Source of the DNA: CANDYO01 sp964356785
Lineage (GTDB): Bacteria; Pseudomonadota; Alphaproteobacteria; Rickettsiales; CANDYO01
Assembly: GCA_964356785.1 (NCBI GenBank)
Contig: CAYHIS010000001.1
Coordinates: forward strand, 252,765 to 316,764
Reading direction: 5' to 3'
DNA length: 64,000 nucleotides
The notes below the pieces were generated by a model that saw only the letters and a list, made by a program, of their open reading frames with translations, was not told where the DNA came from and searched no databases. Positions 17,657 to 26,920 of the stretch are shown one piece after another. Each line of letters begins with the position of its first letter. The stretch's first letter is position 1. The translations under genes and the position numbers were made by a program.

Positions 17657-18313
17657 ATGAAGTTTTTTATTGACTCAGCAGAGATTAATGAGATAAAAGA
17701 ATTAAATACTTACGGATTAGTTGATGGAGTTACCACTAATCCAACTTTAATTTCAAAATCAGGTAAAGATTTCTTTAAAGTTGCCGAAGAAATTTGCTCT
17801 ATTGTAAATGGTCCAGTGAGTTTAGAAGTTGCTGCAACTGATTATGAAGGAATGATCGCCGAGGGCATGAGGCTTAGTAAAATAGCCAAAAATGTTGTGA
17901 TTAAGCTCCCCATGACTCTGTCAGGGCTTAAGGCCTGCAGGGACTTTGCAAATAAGGGGCTTATGGTTAATTTGACCTTATGCTTTTCAGGCGCTCAAGC
18001 AATTTTAGCTGCTAAAGCTGGAGCAAGTTTTGTCTCTCCTTTTGTTGGCAGATTGGATGATATAGGAGAAGATGGTCTTGGGCTTATAAGTGAAATTTGT
18101 GAAATATATAAAAATTACTCCGAATTTAATACCAAGATTCTAGTTGCTTCAATCAGAAACATTAACCATGTAGTAGAATCTGCAAAAATTGGTGCGGATG
18201 TAATTACTGCTCCGGCTAAAGTTCTAAAGCAGTTGGTAGAACATCCTTTAACAGATAAAGGGTTGGATATTTTTCTCGGTGATTGGCAAAGAACTGGCCA
18301 GAAAATTATTTAG
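17657..18313 (+). CDS. Transaldolase / fructose-6-phosphate aldolase, small (TalC/MipB) type
   Basis: This TIM-barrel Schiff-base aldolase acts on sugar phosphates in the non-oxidative pentose phosphate pathway. Seen: MKFFIDSAEINEIKEL, VDGVTTNPTLISKSG, the catalytic lysine in NVVIKLPMT, TLCFSGAQAILAAKAGASFVSPFVGRLDD and ILVASIRN. The 218 residues match the short family. Transaldolase is the more likely activity, but the two cannot be told apart safely here. It is 18 bases upstream of tyrS and shares its promoter. Confidence 0.9.
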   Translation: MKFFIDSAEINEIKELNTYGLVDGVTTNPTLISKSGKDFFKVAEEICSIVNGPVSLEVAATDYEGMIAEGMRLSKIAKNVVIKLPMTLSGLKACRDFANKGLMVNLTLCFSGAQAILAAKAGASFVSPFVGRLDDIGEDGLGLISEICEIYKNYSEFNTKILVASIRNINHVVESAKIGADVITAPAKVLKQLVEHPLTDKGLDIFLGDWQRTGQKII

Positions 18314-18331
18314 TTAGATATAAGGAATATT

Positions 18332-19576
18332 ATGGATTTTATAGAAGAGTTTATCGCGCGTGGATTTTTTCATCAATCTACAGATTTGGAAGGATTAAAA
18401 GAACTTACATCATCTAAAAAAATATCAGCTTATATTGGTTTTGATCCCACAGCCTCTTCATTGCATGTTGGTAATTTAATGCAAATAATGATGTTAAGAC
18501 TTTTGCAGAAGCACGGCCATAAGCCAATAGTTATTGTTGGAGGCGGAACTGTAAAAGTTGGTGATCCATCTGGGAAAGATGAAATGCGGAAGATGCTGGA
18601 CGCTGAAGCAATTGAAAAAAACTTATCCGGAATTAAATCTAATTTGTCTAAATATATAAAATTTGGTACAGATGAAAGTAATGCTATTATTTTAAATAAT
18701 GATGATTGGCTAAAAGATTTAAATTACTTAGAATTTTTACGTGATTATGGCAAGCATTTTTCTATCAATAGAATGTTAAAATTCGATAGCATTAAATTAA
18801 GATTAGATAGAGAGCAGAACCTCAGCTTCTTAGAATTTAACTATATGCTATTACAAGCTTATGACTTTGTGGAGCTAAACAGAAGATATAATTGCAGGCT
18901 ACAAATAGGTGGCTCTGATCAATGGGGGAATATTGTTTCCGGAGTTGAGCTTAATCGTCGAATTGGCAATAGTGAAGAGATTTTCGGCCTAACCACTCCT
19001 TTGATGACAACGGCAAATGGTGCAAAAATGGGTAAAAGCGCTAATGGAGCAGTTTGGTTAACTGAAAGCTTGCTTTCTGCATATGATTATTATCAATATT
19101 GGCGCAATACTGATGATAGAGATGTAATAAAATTCTTAAAGATTTTTACAGATTTACCTTTAGAACAAATTGAGAATTATAATCAATTTGTTGGAACTAA
19201 TAAAATTAATGATGTTAAAAAGATTCTGGCTTTTGAAGTTACTAAATTATGTCATGGCGTTGATTTTGCAGAAACTGCAGCTGCTACTGCTATAAAAATG
19301 TTTGAAGAAAAAACTTTGTCTGCTGATCTTCCAACGCTAGAAATCGCTAAGGAAAAATTGGAGCCAGGTATTGCAGCTTATAGCATATTTAACCAAGCAG
19401 GACTTGCAGAATCTGGAGGAGAAGCGCGTAGATTAATTCGTGGTAATGGGGCTAAAATAAATGATAAGACAGTTTCGGATGAGAATTTATTAGTTAATCT
19501 AGCCTATTGTAATGAAGATGGTATTATTAAACTTAGCGCAGGTAAAAAGAGACACGCGCTGATAAAGCTTGCTTAA
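18332..19576 (+). CDS. tyrS: Tyrosyl-tRNA synthetase
   Basis: This class I synthetase charges tRNA-Tyr. Seen: the HIGH-type motif in GFDPTASSLHVGNLM (about 37-51), the tyrosine-binding segment QAYDFVELNRRYNCRLQIGGSDQWGNI, the KMSKS-type motif KMGKS, and a C-terminal S4 RNA-binding region (AESGGEARRLIRGNGAKIND). The 414 residues are family length. It is the second gene of the unit starting with fsa. Confidence 0.97.
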   Translation: MDFIEEFIARGFFHQSTDLEGLKELTSSKKISAYIGFDPTASSLHVGNLMQIMMLRLLQKHGHKPIVIVGGGTVKVGDPSGKDEMRKMLDAEAIEKNLSGIKSNLSKYIKFGTDESNAIILNNDDWLKDLNYLEFLRDYGKHFSINRMLKFDSIKLRLDREQNLSFLEFNYMLLQAYDFVELNRRYNCRLQIGGSDQWGNIVSGVELNRRIGNSEEIFGLTTPLMTTANGAKMGKSANGAVWLTESLLSAYDYYQYWRNTDDRDVIKFLKIFTDLPLEQIENYNQFVGTNKINDVKKILAFEVTKLCHGVDFAETAAATAIKMFEEKTLSADLPTLEIAKEKLEPGIAAYSIFNQAGLAESGGEARRLIRGNGAKINDKTVSDENLLVNLAYCNEDGIIKLSAGKKRHALIKLA

Positions 19577-19633
19577 GAATTAATCTTTCTGCATACTAAA
19601 TAATAGTGAAATAAATTAATTATTATATAAAGC

Positions 19634-20254
19634 ATGTTTTTTATAAGAGCCTTAGTAAAATTTAGAAGTTTCTTTCCTAAAAAAAAGAAAAAAGAAAAGG
19701 AAGAAAAAAATTCATTTCTATCTCTTTTAAGAAAATTATTTTTGAAAAAGAAGAAAAACCTTAATCCTCAAAATAAAAAGAAAGCTCTTAGAAAGAAAAA
19801 ACAAAAATCACCTGAAAGTGATGGTTTAGATGATTCTATATCTTCTATAAGCAAGGCTCTTCAAAAGTATGAAGAGTTTATACAAAAAGATTTCTTCATG
19901 ATAATCCAAGAGACTAAAGCCCTTTTAAGGGAATGGAGGTCCAATATAGTTGCGCTTATAACTGCAAAGAAAAATCCTAAAATTGACGTTCTTTCGACAG
20001 ATCTTATAGAAATTGAGGATCTATATAGAGATTCGGAAAGAATGTTAAATAATTTTGTAGATCAGTGCGTGGAATATCAAGCAATTGTTAAGGATGCGAA
20101 CAGGAGTACACTCCCACAAACCAAATTAACTAGCCTACAATTCCAGGTTACCAGAATAAGAGGTAGGCTAGAAAAGGGCAGGGACCTAACAGATCTTCAG
20201 CTTAATAAAGATTATAGATATCTTGCTGGGTATGTTCGCGCGCGCGGAAGATAA
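19634..20254 (+). CDS. Lys-rich helical protein, unknown
   Basis: The 206 residues fall in two parts. The first 65 are extremely basic, with several runs of four or five lysines (FFPKKKKKEKEEK, LFLKKKKN, KKALRKKKQK). The rest is a predicted helical domain (about 75-200) ending GYVRARGR. No membrane segment or known domain is visible. The basic tail suggests contact with nucleic acid or acidic lipid. It is convergent with acpP, three bases apart. Probably a lineage-specific gene. Confidence 0.6.
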   Translation: MFFIRALVKFRSFFPKKKKKEKEEKNSFLSLLRKLFLKKKKNLNPQNKKKALRKKKQKSPESDGLDDSISSISKALQKYEEFIQKDFFMIIQETKALLREWRSNIVALITAKKNPKIDVLSTDLIEIEDLYRDSERMLNNFVDQCVEYQAIVKDANRSTLPQTKLTSLQFQVTRIRGRLEKGRDLTDLQLNKDYRYLAGYVRARGR

Positions 20255-20257
20255 TAA

Positions 20258-20494
20258 TTATTTTTTTGCAGAGTTAACGAAGTTTACAGCATCAGAAACT
20301 TTAGCAATTTTTTCTGCAGCTTCATCAGGAATCTCAATACCAAATTCTTCTTCAAACGCCATTACTAACTCTACTTGATCTAAGCTATCAGCGCCTAAAT
20401 CATCAACAAAGCTTGAATCCATTGTTATTTTGGCTTCTTCTGTTCCTAAATGCGAAGCAACAATAGCTTTTACTTTCTTTTCTACATCACTCAT
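20258..20494 (-). CDS. acpP: Acyl carrier protein
   Basis: ACP carries growing fatty acids on a phosphopantetheine arm. The 78 residues contain the attachment serine (residue 37) in DDLGADSLDQVELVMAFEEE, followed by EIPDEAAEKI. Helix II is strongly acidic as expected. The usual neighbours fabG and fabF are absent, so it is a stand-alone gene. GGATTTTTT precedes the ATG. Confidence 0.97.
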   Translation of the reverse strand: MSDVEKKVKAIVASHLGTEEAKITMDSSFVDDLGADSLDQVELVMAFEEEFGIEIPDEAAEKIAKVSDAVNFVNSAKK

Positions 20495-20584
20495 AAAAAA
20501 TCCTTTTAAAGTTAAATTAAATAATTAAAACAATGAATATATAGGCTAATTAAATTTTTTGCAATATATTTTTATGAAAGATTA

Positions 20585-22285
20585 CTAACGTCTGTTGTCC
20601 CTAAAGCTAGTTTTTCTACTTAAGACACGGACAACAGAGGATTGGCCTTGTTCTAGAAAAGCTCCTAAGTTTACTTCACTTGCAGCTTTTTTTGCTAAAG
20701 CCTTAGAAATAGCATCTTGCGCGTACTCTCCGGCAGTTTTCCCCTCATTATCTTGTATACTAGGATTAGCGCCAGCTTTAATTAATGCTTCAATAGCTTC
20801 TATATTTTCATTCTCAGCTGCATGATGCAGGGCAGTTTTTCCTTCATTATCTTGAGAATCTAATTTAATGCCAGAACCATTTACGAGCTGATTTATACAA
20901 TCTTGTTGCCATGATATGACAGCATAATGTAGTGGAGTCCAGCCTGAATTATAGTCTGGTATATTTAGATCGGCTCCTTCTTGAATTAGCCTATCTACTT
21001 CTTCTAATTTTCCATTTCCAACGGCGTTACTTATTGCGGTTCTTCCATTCTCATCCTGCGCGTTTATATTCTCAGCTTGCCATTTTACAGTAGAATCTTG
21101 CGCTCCTTTTGCTTTTAGGTAATCAATCCATTCTTGATTTTTTGTATGAGTTGCATAAGCCATAAAAAGATCAAACTGCTCTGGTCTAGGGTTTAGCTCT
21201 TGAATAGTTTTTCCTTTTATTGTTTCTAAAAATTCTTGTTGTGCTATTTTTTGGAGTTCATCTTTTAACCTTTTTATATTATTTATTATTTCTTCTTCTA
21301 TCGTTTCAATAGAGAGTGGTTTATTTCTTCCTATGCCTAATTTCTCTCTTAAATTATTCTCAATTTCTATATTTTCTAGAAATTTTTCTCCATAGGCTCT
21401 TTTCAGTGCATCCAGAGATGCAGTAGCGACTTTTTTTAGTTTATCTTCATCAATATGATTTAATTCGTTTGCAAGTTCGCAAGCAAAATTAAGGCCTTTA
21501 AATAATTCTTTTGGATAAATATTTCTATCCATGCCAGCTATAAAATCTTTGGCTGAATTTGGGTCTTGTATAGGAGTAAGAGACTTTGGAGGATTAAAAT
21601 CCATTTTCATAAAATAAGAAAGCGCTCTTCCATGGTCTATTCCCGCCCAATGAAGTTCTCCATTCTCATCTGTCCTAGATCCCACATTGTCTCCATGTAA
21701 ATCATAATCTCCACAAATTATGCTTGAAGCTAGAAAATTAGCAAATCCCTTGCCTTCTTTTATTAGTTTTTCTTTGGCTGCGGCATTTTTTTTATTAAAG
21801 CTTTCGAAGCGAGGAATAAATTTTGAAGTTACTGTGATATTCTGATCATCAGCATAAATTCTAAACTTAGGTGAATTCTCATGACGAAGCAATCTCATCA
21901 TGTTGCTACCAATATATTCGCATACATGTTCTGAAGGATCTGGTGCATCTGGTCCTAAAGATTTCTGAATCCAAATATTTATAAATTTCTGAGCATTAGG
22001 ATCTCCACCTTCTACAGATTTTTTAACTAAATGACTATCAGAAACACCTTTTTCCCAACCTTCGATCTCTGCGTAATTCAAACTTCTTCGTTTTATAGTT
22101 CCTACTATTTTGCTAATATGTAAATCGCTAATAAATTGTTCAGCTGCACTATCAAATTCTTGTAAATTATTTTGAACATATTTATACGCACTGGTGATGT
22201 TATCTTGTTTATATTTTTTGTTTATTTCTTCAAAATTATTATTTCTTAGAGCATCTAAAAGTCCTTTTAGTTCTTGATTTGGCAT
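20585..22285 (-). CDS. Ankyrin-repeat protein with kinase-like catalytic motif, candidate effector
   Basis: A 566-residue protein with no signal peptide. Residues about 130-225 carry a lipid/protein-kinase-like pattern: a possible ATP lysine in TVTSKFIPRF, a catalytic-loop motif CGDYDLHGDNVG (about 191-202, DxHxxN), and a metal-binding IDHGRALS (about 216-223). A helical part follows, then about four ankyrin repeats (about 405-525: TAISNAVGNGKLEEVDRLIQ, TPLHYAV, TALHHAAENENIEAIEALIK). The tail is short and basic (SRKTSFRDNRR). Known bacterial PI3-kinase effectors (OpiA, Risk1, LegA5) show a comparable arrangement of motifs. Activity and secretion are inference; the ankyrin part is clear. Confidence 0.75.
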   Translation of the reverse strand: MPNQELKGLLDALRNNNFEEINKKYKQDNITSAYKYVQNNLQEFDSAAEQFISDLHISKIVGTIKRRSLNYAEIEGWEKGVSDSHLVKKSVEGGDPNAQKFINIWIQKSLGPDAPDPSEHVCEYIGSNMMRLLRHENSPKFRIYADDQNITVTSKFIPRFESFNKKNAAAKEKLIKEGKGFANFLASSIICGDYDLHGDNVGSRTDENGELHWAGIDHGRALSYFMKMDFNPPKSLTPIQDPNSAKDFIAGMDRNIYPKELFKGLNFACELANELNHIDEDKLKKVATASLDALKRAYGEKFLENIEIENNLREKLGIGRNKPLSIETIEEEIINNIKRLKDELQKIAQQEFLETIKGKTIQELNPRPEQFDLFMAYATHTKNQEWIDYLKAKGAQDSTVKWQAENINAQDENGRTAISNAVGNGKLEEVDRLIQEGADLNIPDYNSGWTPLHYAVISWQQDCINQLVNGSGIKLDSQDNEGKTALHHAAENENIEAIEALIKAGANPSIQDNEGKTAGEYAQDAISKALAKKAASEVNLGAFLEQGQSSVVRVLSRKTSFRDNRR

Positions 22286-22354
22286 AATCTTTCCTATATT
22301 TAAGAATCTAGCAGTCTAAAAGGTATAGGTTAAAAAATATTTAAAAAATTTTAT

Positions 22355-22383
22355 TTGCATGTTTTAATAAATTTTGTTATAAG
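22355..22383 (+). promoter_or_regulatory. Candidate promoter of the rimP-nusA-infB operon
   Basis: TTGCAT (22355-22360) and TATAAG (22378-22383) are spaced by 17 bases, about 70 bases before the rimP start. This leaves room for the leader hairpin that follows. Confidence 0.5.
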
Positions 22384-22409
22384 TTAGAGCAGAAATAGAA
22401 TAATGTGAG

Positions 22410-22441
22410 AGGTGGGTTAGGTAAATAATCCACCTTTTTTT
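22410..22441 (+). promoter_or_regulatory. Leader hairpin with T-run before rimP (attenuator-like)
   Basis: AGGTGG (22410-22415) pairs with CCACCT (22430-22435), followed by an uninterrupted T-run, 11 bases before the rimP ATG. A terminator-shaped hairpin inside the leader of the nusA operon suggests premature termination controlled by NusA levels. The structure is seen; the control is inference. Confidence 0.55.
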
Positions 22442-22452
22442 ATAAAAGACTT

Positions 22453-22902
22453 ATGACATTAGAAGAAAAAATAGAGGCTCTTATAGAACCAGGTTTAAAA
22501 ACTCTTGGGTTTGAAATTGTTAGAGTTAAACCTATTGGAGATGATATTCTCCAAATAATGCTAGATTCAGAGCAAGGTGTTGGAATCGAGGATTGTAGTA
22601 AAGCTACAAAACTTATTAGAAATATTCTTCATGTCTCTGAGATGGGTGATTTATATAGCTTGGAAGTTAGTTCTCCGGGCCTTGATAGGCCGCTTATAAA
22701 ACCTGAGCATTATACAAGATTTGTTGGAAAGGATGTAAAGATAAAAACAAATATATTAGTAGAAGGGCAAAAAAGATTTGTTGGAAAATTAACAAATTTT
22801 GATCTAAAAACTAATCAAATTACATTAACCTGTGAAGATAAAATATTAAATATTGAGTTTGAACAGGTGCAAGCAGCTAATTTATATTATAAATTTAATT
22901 AA
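22453..22902 (+). CDS. rimP: Ribosome maturation factor RimP
   Basis: RimP helps assemble the 30S subunit. The 149 residues show the family pattern: MTLEEKIEALIEPGLKTLGFEIVRVK, IEDCSKATKLIRNIL, YSLEVSSPGLDRPLIKPEHYTRFVGKDV in the linker, and an SH3-like C-terminal half. It begins the conserved rimP-nusA-infB-rbfA operon, 14 bases before nusA. Confidence 0.95.
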   Translation: MTLEEKIEALIEPGLKTLGFEIVRVKPIGDDILQIMLDSEQGVGIEDCSKATKLIRNILHVSEMGDLYSLEVSSPGLDRPLIKPEHYTRFVGKDVKIKTNILVEGQKRFVGKLTNFDLKTNQITLTCEDKILNIEFEQVQAANLYYKFN

Positions 22903-22916
22903 AAAGGACTTTTAAG

Positions 22917-24410
22917 ATGAACAGTTCAGTTAGTGTAGGAAATAATGAAATTTTGCAAGTAGCAGATGCTGTAGCTCGCGAAAAATCTATTAGCAGAGAT
23001 TCAGTGATTGAAGCGATGGAGAGCGCTATACAAGCGGCGGGTAAACGTAAATACGGTCATAAGCATGATATTAAAGCAGAAATCGATGCTAAAACTGGTG
23101 AAGTTAAGTTATTTCGTGGGTTTGAAGTTGTTGAGAATATAGAAAATCCTCACACAGAAATTTCTTTAACAGATGCTTTATTAAGCAATAAAGATGCAAA
23201 ATTGGGTGATTTTATATATGAATTATTGCCACCTATAGATTTGGGAAGGGTGGCTGCTCAATCTGCAAAACAAATTATTATACAAAAAGTTAGAGATTCT
23301 GAAAGGGATCGTCAGTATGAATTATTTAAAAATCGTATTGGTGATATTATGAGTGGGGTCGTTAAGAGGCTTGAATTTGGTGATTTAATCATTGATATTG
23401 GACGCGATGAAGCTATTTTAAGAAGAGATAGTCTTATTAAAGGGGAAATATATAGACCTAACGATAAAATTCTTATGTATGTAGAAGATGTGCGTAGAGT
23501 CCCAAAAGGTCCGCAAATTTTCTTATCTAGAACCCATGATCAATTTGTTGCAAAGCTTTTTGCTCAAGAAGTTCCAGAAATTTATGATGGTGTAATTGAA
23601 GTTAAATCAGTAGCGCGTGAACCTGGTTCTAGAGCTAAAATTGCAGTATATTGTAGAGATTCAAGCATTGATGCGGTTGGATCTTGTGTCGGCGTTAGAG
23701 GTGGAAGAGTGCAGTCTATCGTTAACGAGCTAAAAGGTGAAAAAATAGACATCATCCTTTGGTCTTCAAATCCAGCTACTTTCATTGTAAATGCTTTAAC
23801 CCCCGCTCAAGTTAGTAAAGTAGTTATTGATGAGGAGAAGCGAAGTGTTGAAGTTATAGTTCCAACTGAACAATTAAGCCTTGCCATTGGAAGAAGAGGG
23901 CAAAATGTCCGTCTAGCTTCTAAACTTACTGGATGGAGTATAGATATTTTAACAGAAGATGAGCAATCTAAGCGTCGTAGCGAAGAATTTACTAACTTAA
24001 CTGCGCTTTTCACTAAAGCATTAGATGTAGAAGAAATTCTAGGTCAATTATTGGCAGCAGAAGGTTTTACTTCAGTTGAAGAAGTTGCGCTTGTAAGCTT
24101 AGATGATTTAACTTCAATTGATGGATTTGATGAAGAATTAGCTCAAGCATTGAAAGATAGGGCGAAAGTCTACGTAGATAAAGCTAATAAAGAGTTTAAT
24201 AAAAAGGTAGAAGCTTTAGGAATAGAAGAAGAATTGCTTGATGCCTTGAAGGGTTTTTCTCAAGACAATATAATTAAACTTGCTGAAGTTGGGATTAAAA
24301 CTATGGAAGATTTAGCTGAAATCTCTATTAAAGAATTCCATGAAATTTTACCAAATAGCGGGTTGAATAATGATAAGGTAAGAGTATTAATTAACTCAGC
24401 TAAAAAATAA
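22917..24410 (+). CDS. nusA: Transcription termination/antitermination factor NusA
   Basis: NusA binds RNA polymerase and nascent RNA. Domains in order are the N-terminal polymerase-binding domain (1-130), S1 (about 135-200, GDIMSGVVKRLEFGDLIIDIG), two KH domains (about 230-350, including VGVRGGRVQSIVNELKGEKID and IGRRGQNVRLASKLTGW), and two helix-hairpin-helix acidic repeats at the C-terminus. The 497 residues are typical for Alphaproteobacteria. It is second in the operon, 21 bases before infB. Confidence 0.97.
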   Translation: MNSSVSVGNNEILQVADAVAREKSISRDSVIEAMESAIQAAGKRKYGHKHDIKAEIDAKTGEVKLFRGFEVVENIENPHTEISLTDALLSNKDAKLGDFIYELLPPIDLGRVAAQSAKQIIIQKVRDSERDRQYELFKNRIGDIMSGVVKRLEFGDLIIDIGRDEAILRRDSLIKGEIYRPNDKILMYVEDVRRVPKGPQIFLSRTHDQFVAKLFAQEVPEIYDGVIEVKSVAREPGSRAKIAVYCRDSSIDAVGSCVGVRGGRVQSIVNELKGEKIDIILWSSNPATFIVNALTPAQVSKVVIDEEKRSVEVIVPTEQLSLAIGRRGQNVRLASKLTGWSIDILTEDEQSKRRSEEFTNLTALFTKALDVEEILGQLLAAEGFTSVEEVALVSLDDLTSIDGFDEELAQALKDRAKVYVDKANKEFNKKVEALGIEEELLDALKGFSQDNIIKLAEVGIKTMEDLAEISIKEFHEILPNSGLNNDKVRVLINSAKK

Positions 24411-24431
24411 TTATGTAATTTAAGAGTATTT

Positions 24432-26879
24432 ATGAGCGAAAAAGAAAACAGCCCACAGAGCGAGAAAAAATTAGGCCTCTCTACGAGCACACTAAAGTTG
24501 AGCAGAAGTTTTGATCCTTCCAGGGCTCAGCAAGGATTTACTCGAACTAGTTCTAATAACGTTACTGTTGAGGTAAAGAAGAAGCGCTTTGCTGTAAAAG
24601 ATCCTGCAAAAACAGAATTTTCTGAAGACTTGAACGCTTCCTTAAAGCCTGATAATTTAACAAATGATGAGTTTAGCTCGCGTCTTCAAGTAATTAAACA
24701 AGCTAGAGAAAAGCAAGTTCAAGAAGAAAAATTGTTAGAGCAATTGAAAAAAGAGCCTGAACAAGAAATAACAAAAGAAGATCTGCAACTAGAGCCATCT
24801 GTAATTGCTGAGATTACTTTAGAAAATATATTTGAAGATGCTGCTTCTCAAAAACATGATCATGTAAAAAAGAAACATGTGGAAAAAGAAGATGTAGGGC
24901 TAGAAGAAAAAGAATCCTCAAAAAAACACGTGAAATTAGAGCATAAAGCAAAAGTTGTAACTAAGTCTAAATATGACGATTCAAAGAAATTAGCTGGTAA
25001 AATTAATTCATTTGGAGAAAATGATGATTTGGATGAATTCCGTCCAAGAAGCTTAGCTGCTCTTAAAAGACGTAGAGAGAAGGCCAGACGTGATCATAAT
25101 AATATTTCGAAGCCTCAAGAAAAAATAATCAAAGATGTCATATTACCTGAAACTATTACTGTTGCAGAACTTTCAAATCGTATGACCGAGCGTTTGGCCG
25201 ATGTAACAAAGGAATTAATGAAACTTGGAATGTTTGTTACTGGTAGTCAAATTATTGATGCGGATACAGCAGAGCTAGTAATTTCTGCTTTTGGTCATAA
25301 CTTTAAAAGAGTAACCGAAGGTGATGTTGAAAAAATTCTAGAATTTAAAGATAGTGAAGAAGATTTAAAAACTCGTCCGCCAGTGGTTACCATTATGGGG
25401 CATGTGGACCATGGAAAAACTTCGCTTTTAGATGCTTTACGTTCTTCTGATGTAGCTTTGGGTGAAGCTGGAGGAATAACGCAGCATATTGGCGCTTATC
25501 AAATTACTCTTAAAAATGGCCAACACATTACTTTCATTGATACTCCTGGGCATGAGGCGTTTACAGCTATGCGTTCAAGAGGGGCAAAAGCTACTGATAT
25601 TGTTATATTAGTTGTGGCGGCTGATGATGGAATAATGGCGCAAACTGTGGAAGCTCTAAACCATGCTAAAGCAGCTGAGGTACCTATAATCGTAGCAATT
25701 AATAAAATAGATAAACCAGGCGCTGATCCAACTCGAGTTAAAAGTGAATTATTGCAACATGGATTAATAGCAGAAGATCTTGGTGGAGAAACTCTTATAG
25801 TTGAAGTGTCTGCAAAACAGAAGACAAATTTAGATATATTAGAAGAGACTATATTATTGCAAGCTGAGATGCTTAATTTAAAAGCAAATTATAATACTAA
25901 AGCTTCTGGTATGGTTATTGAATCCAAAGTAGATAAAGGTAAAGGGGTTATAACAACTTTATTGGTGCAAAGAGGTACTTTAAGAGTTGGAGATATAGTA
26001 GTTGCTGGTACTAGTTACGGTAGAGTTAGAGTTATCCATGACGATAAGGGAAGAATTTTATCTGAAGCAACTCCTGCAACTCCTGTCGAAGTTTTAGGTT
26101 TGGATATGGCTTCTGATGCTGGAGATAGCTTTAATGCGGTTGATCAAGAGAAGCAAGCTAGAGAAATTTCTGAATATAGAAGCCAGAAAAAATCTTTACT
26201 TAAGAACGCTATGAATAAGCGTGGAAGTTTAGAAGAATTGTTTATGAGATCCGGCGATGGAAAACTTAAAGAATTACCTATTATTATTAAAGCTGATGTA
26301 CAAGGCTCCATAGAAGCTATTTCTGGAAGTTTACAGAAGTTTAATAGCGATGAAGTTAAAGTTAAGATTCTCCATACTGCTGTTGGTGGAATTAATGAAT
26401 CTGATATAGCTTTAGCTAAAGCTTCGCAAGCAATTATTGTAGGATTTAATGTTAGAGCTAATCCACAAGCAAGGCAACAAGCAGAAAGTGAAGGCGTTGA
26501 TATTAGGTATTATTCTATTATTTATAACTTAATAGATGATGTTAAAGCCATTCTTTCTGGCATGCTTTCACCTACTATTCGTGAGGAATATATTGGTCTT
26601 GCAGAAATTAGAAAGGTTTACAATATTACCAAATTTGGAAAAATTGCAGGTTCTTATGTTTTAAATGGTCATATCTTGCGTGGTGCAGGCGTGAGATTGC
26701 TTAGAGATAATATAGTAATTCATGAAGGCAAATTAAAAACACTTCGTCGTTTCAAAGAAGATATGAAAGAAGTGAAAGAAGGGTTTGAATGTGGTATTGC
26801 CTTTGAGAATTACGAAGATATTAAAGAAGGTGATAAAGTAGAAGTATTCAAAATTGTTGAAGAAGCAAGGACTCTTTAA
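24432..26879 (+). CDS. infB: Translation initiation factor IF-2
   Basis: This GTPase brings fMet-tRNA to the 30S subunit. The 815 residues have a Lys/Glu-rich N-terminal region (1-235), then the G domain with GHVDHGKTS (about 326-334), DTPGHEAF, NKIDKPGADP and SAKQK, followed by the beta-barrel and C-terminal initiator-tRNA-binding domains (FGKIAGSYVLNGHILRG). It is the third gene of the rimP operon. Between its stop and rbfA lies a fragment of a genomic repeat. Confidence 0.97.
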   Translation: MSEKENSPQSEKKLGLSTSTLKLSRSFDPSRAQQGFTRTSSNNVTVEVKKKRFAVKDPAKTEFSEDLNASLKPDNLTNDEFSSRLQVIKQAREKQVQEEKLLEQLKKEPEQEITKEDLQLEPSVIAEITLENIFEDAASQKHDHVKKKHVEKEDVGLEEKESSKKHVKLEHKAKVVTKSKYDDSKKLAGKINSFGENDDLDEFRPRSLAALKRRREKARRDHNNISKPQEKIIKDVILPETITVAELSNRMTERLADVTKELMKLGMFVTGSQIIDADTAELVISAFGHNFKRVTEGDVEKILEFKDSEEDLKTRPPVVTIMGHVDHGKTSLLDALRSSDVALGEAGGITQHIGAYQITLKNGQHITFIDTPGHEAFTAMRSRGAKATDIVILVVAADDGIMAQTVEALNHAKAAEVPIIVAINKIDKPGADPTRVKSELLQHGLIAEDLGGETLIVEVSAKQKTNLDILEETILLQAEMLNLKANYNTKASGMVIESKVDKGKGVITTLLVQRGTLRVGDIVVAGTSYGRVRVIHDDKGRILSEATPATPVEVLGLDMASDAGDSFNAVDQEKQAREISEYRSQKKSLLKNAMNKRGSLEELFMRSGDGKLKELPIIIKADVQGSIEAISGSLQKFNSDEVKVKILHTAVGGINESDIALAKASQAIIVGFNVRANPQARQQAESEGVDIRYYSIIYNLIDDVKAILSGMLSPTIREEYIGLAEIRKVYNITKFGKIAGSYVLNGHILRGAGVRLLRDNIVIHEGKLKTLRRFKEDMKEVKEGFECGIAFENYEDIKEGDKVEVFKIVEEARTL

Positions 26880-26889
26880 GAGTTAATAA

Positions 26890-26920
26890 ACGTTCAATTA
26901 TAGGCGAGGATTGGTATTAA
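26890..26920 (+). repeat. Solo repeat end that overlaps the rbfA ribosome site
   Basis: The sequence CGTTCAATTATAGGCGAGG then ATTGGTATTAA matches the right arm of the palindrome at 4666-4827. The GCGAGGA inside it is the only plausible Shine-Dalgarno sequence for rbfA, whose ATG begins at 26921. The insert sits inside the conserved infB-rbfA junction. Confidence 0.6.
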
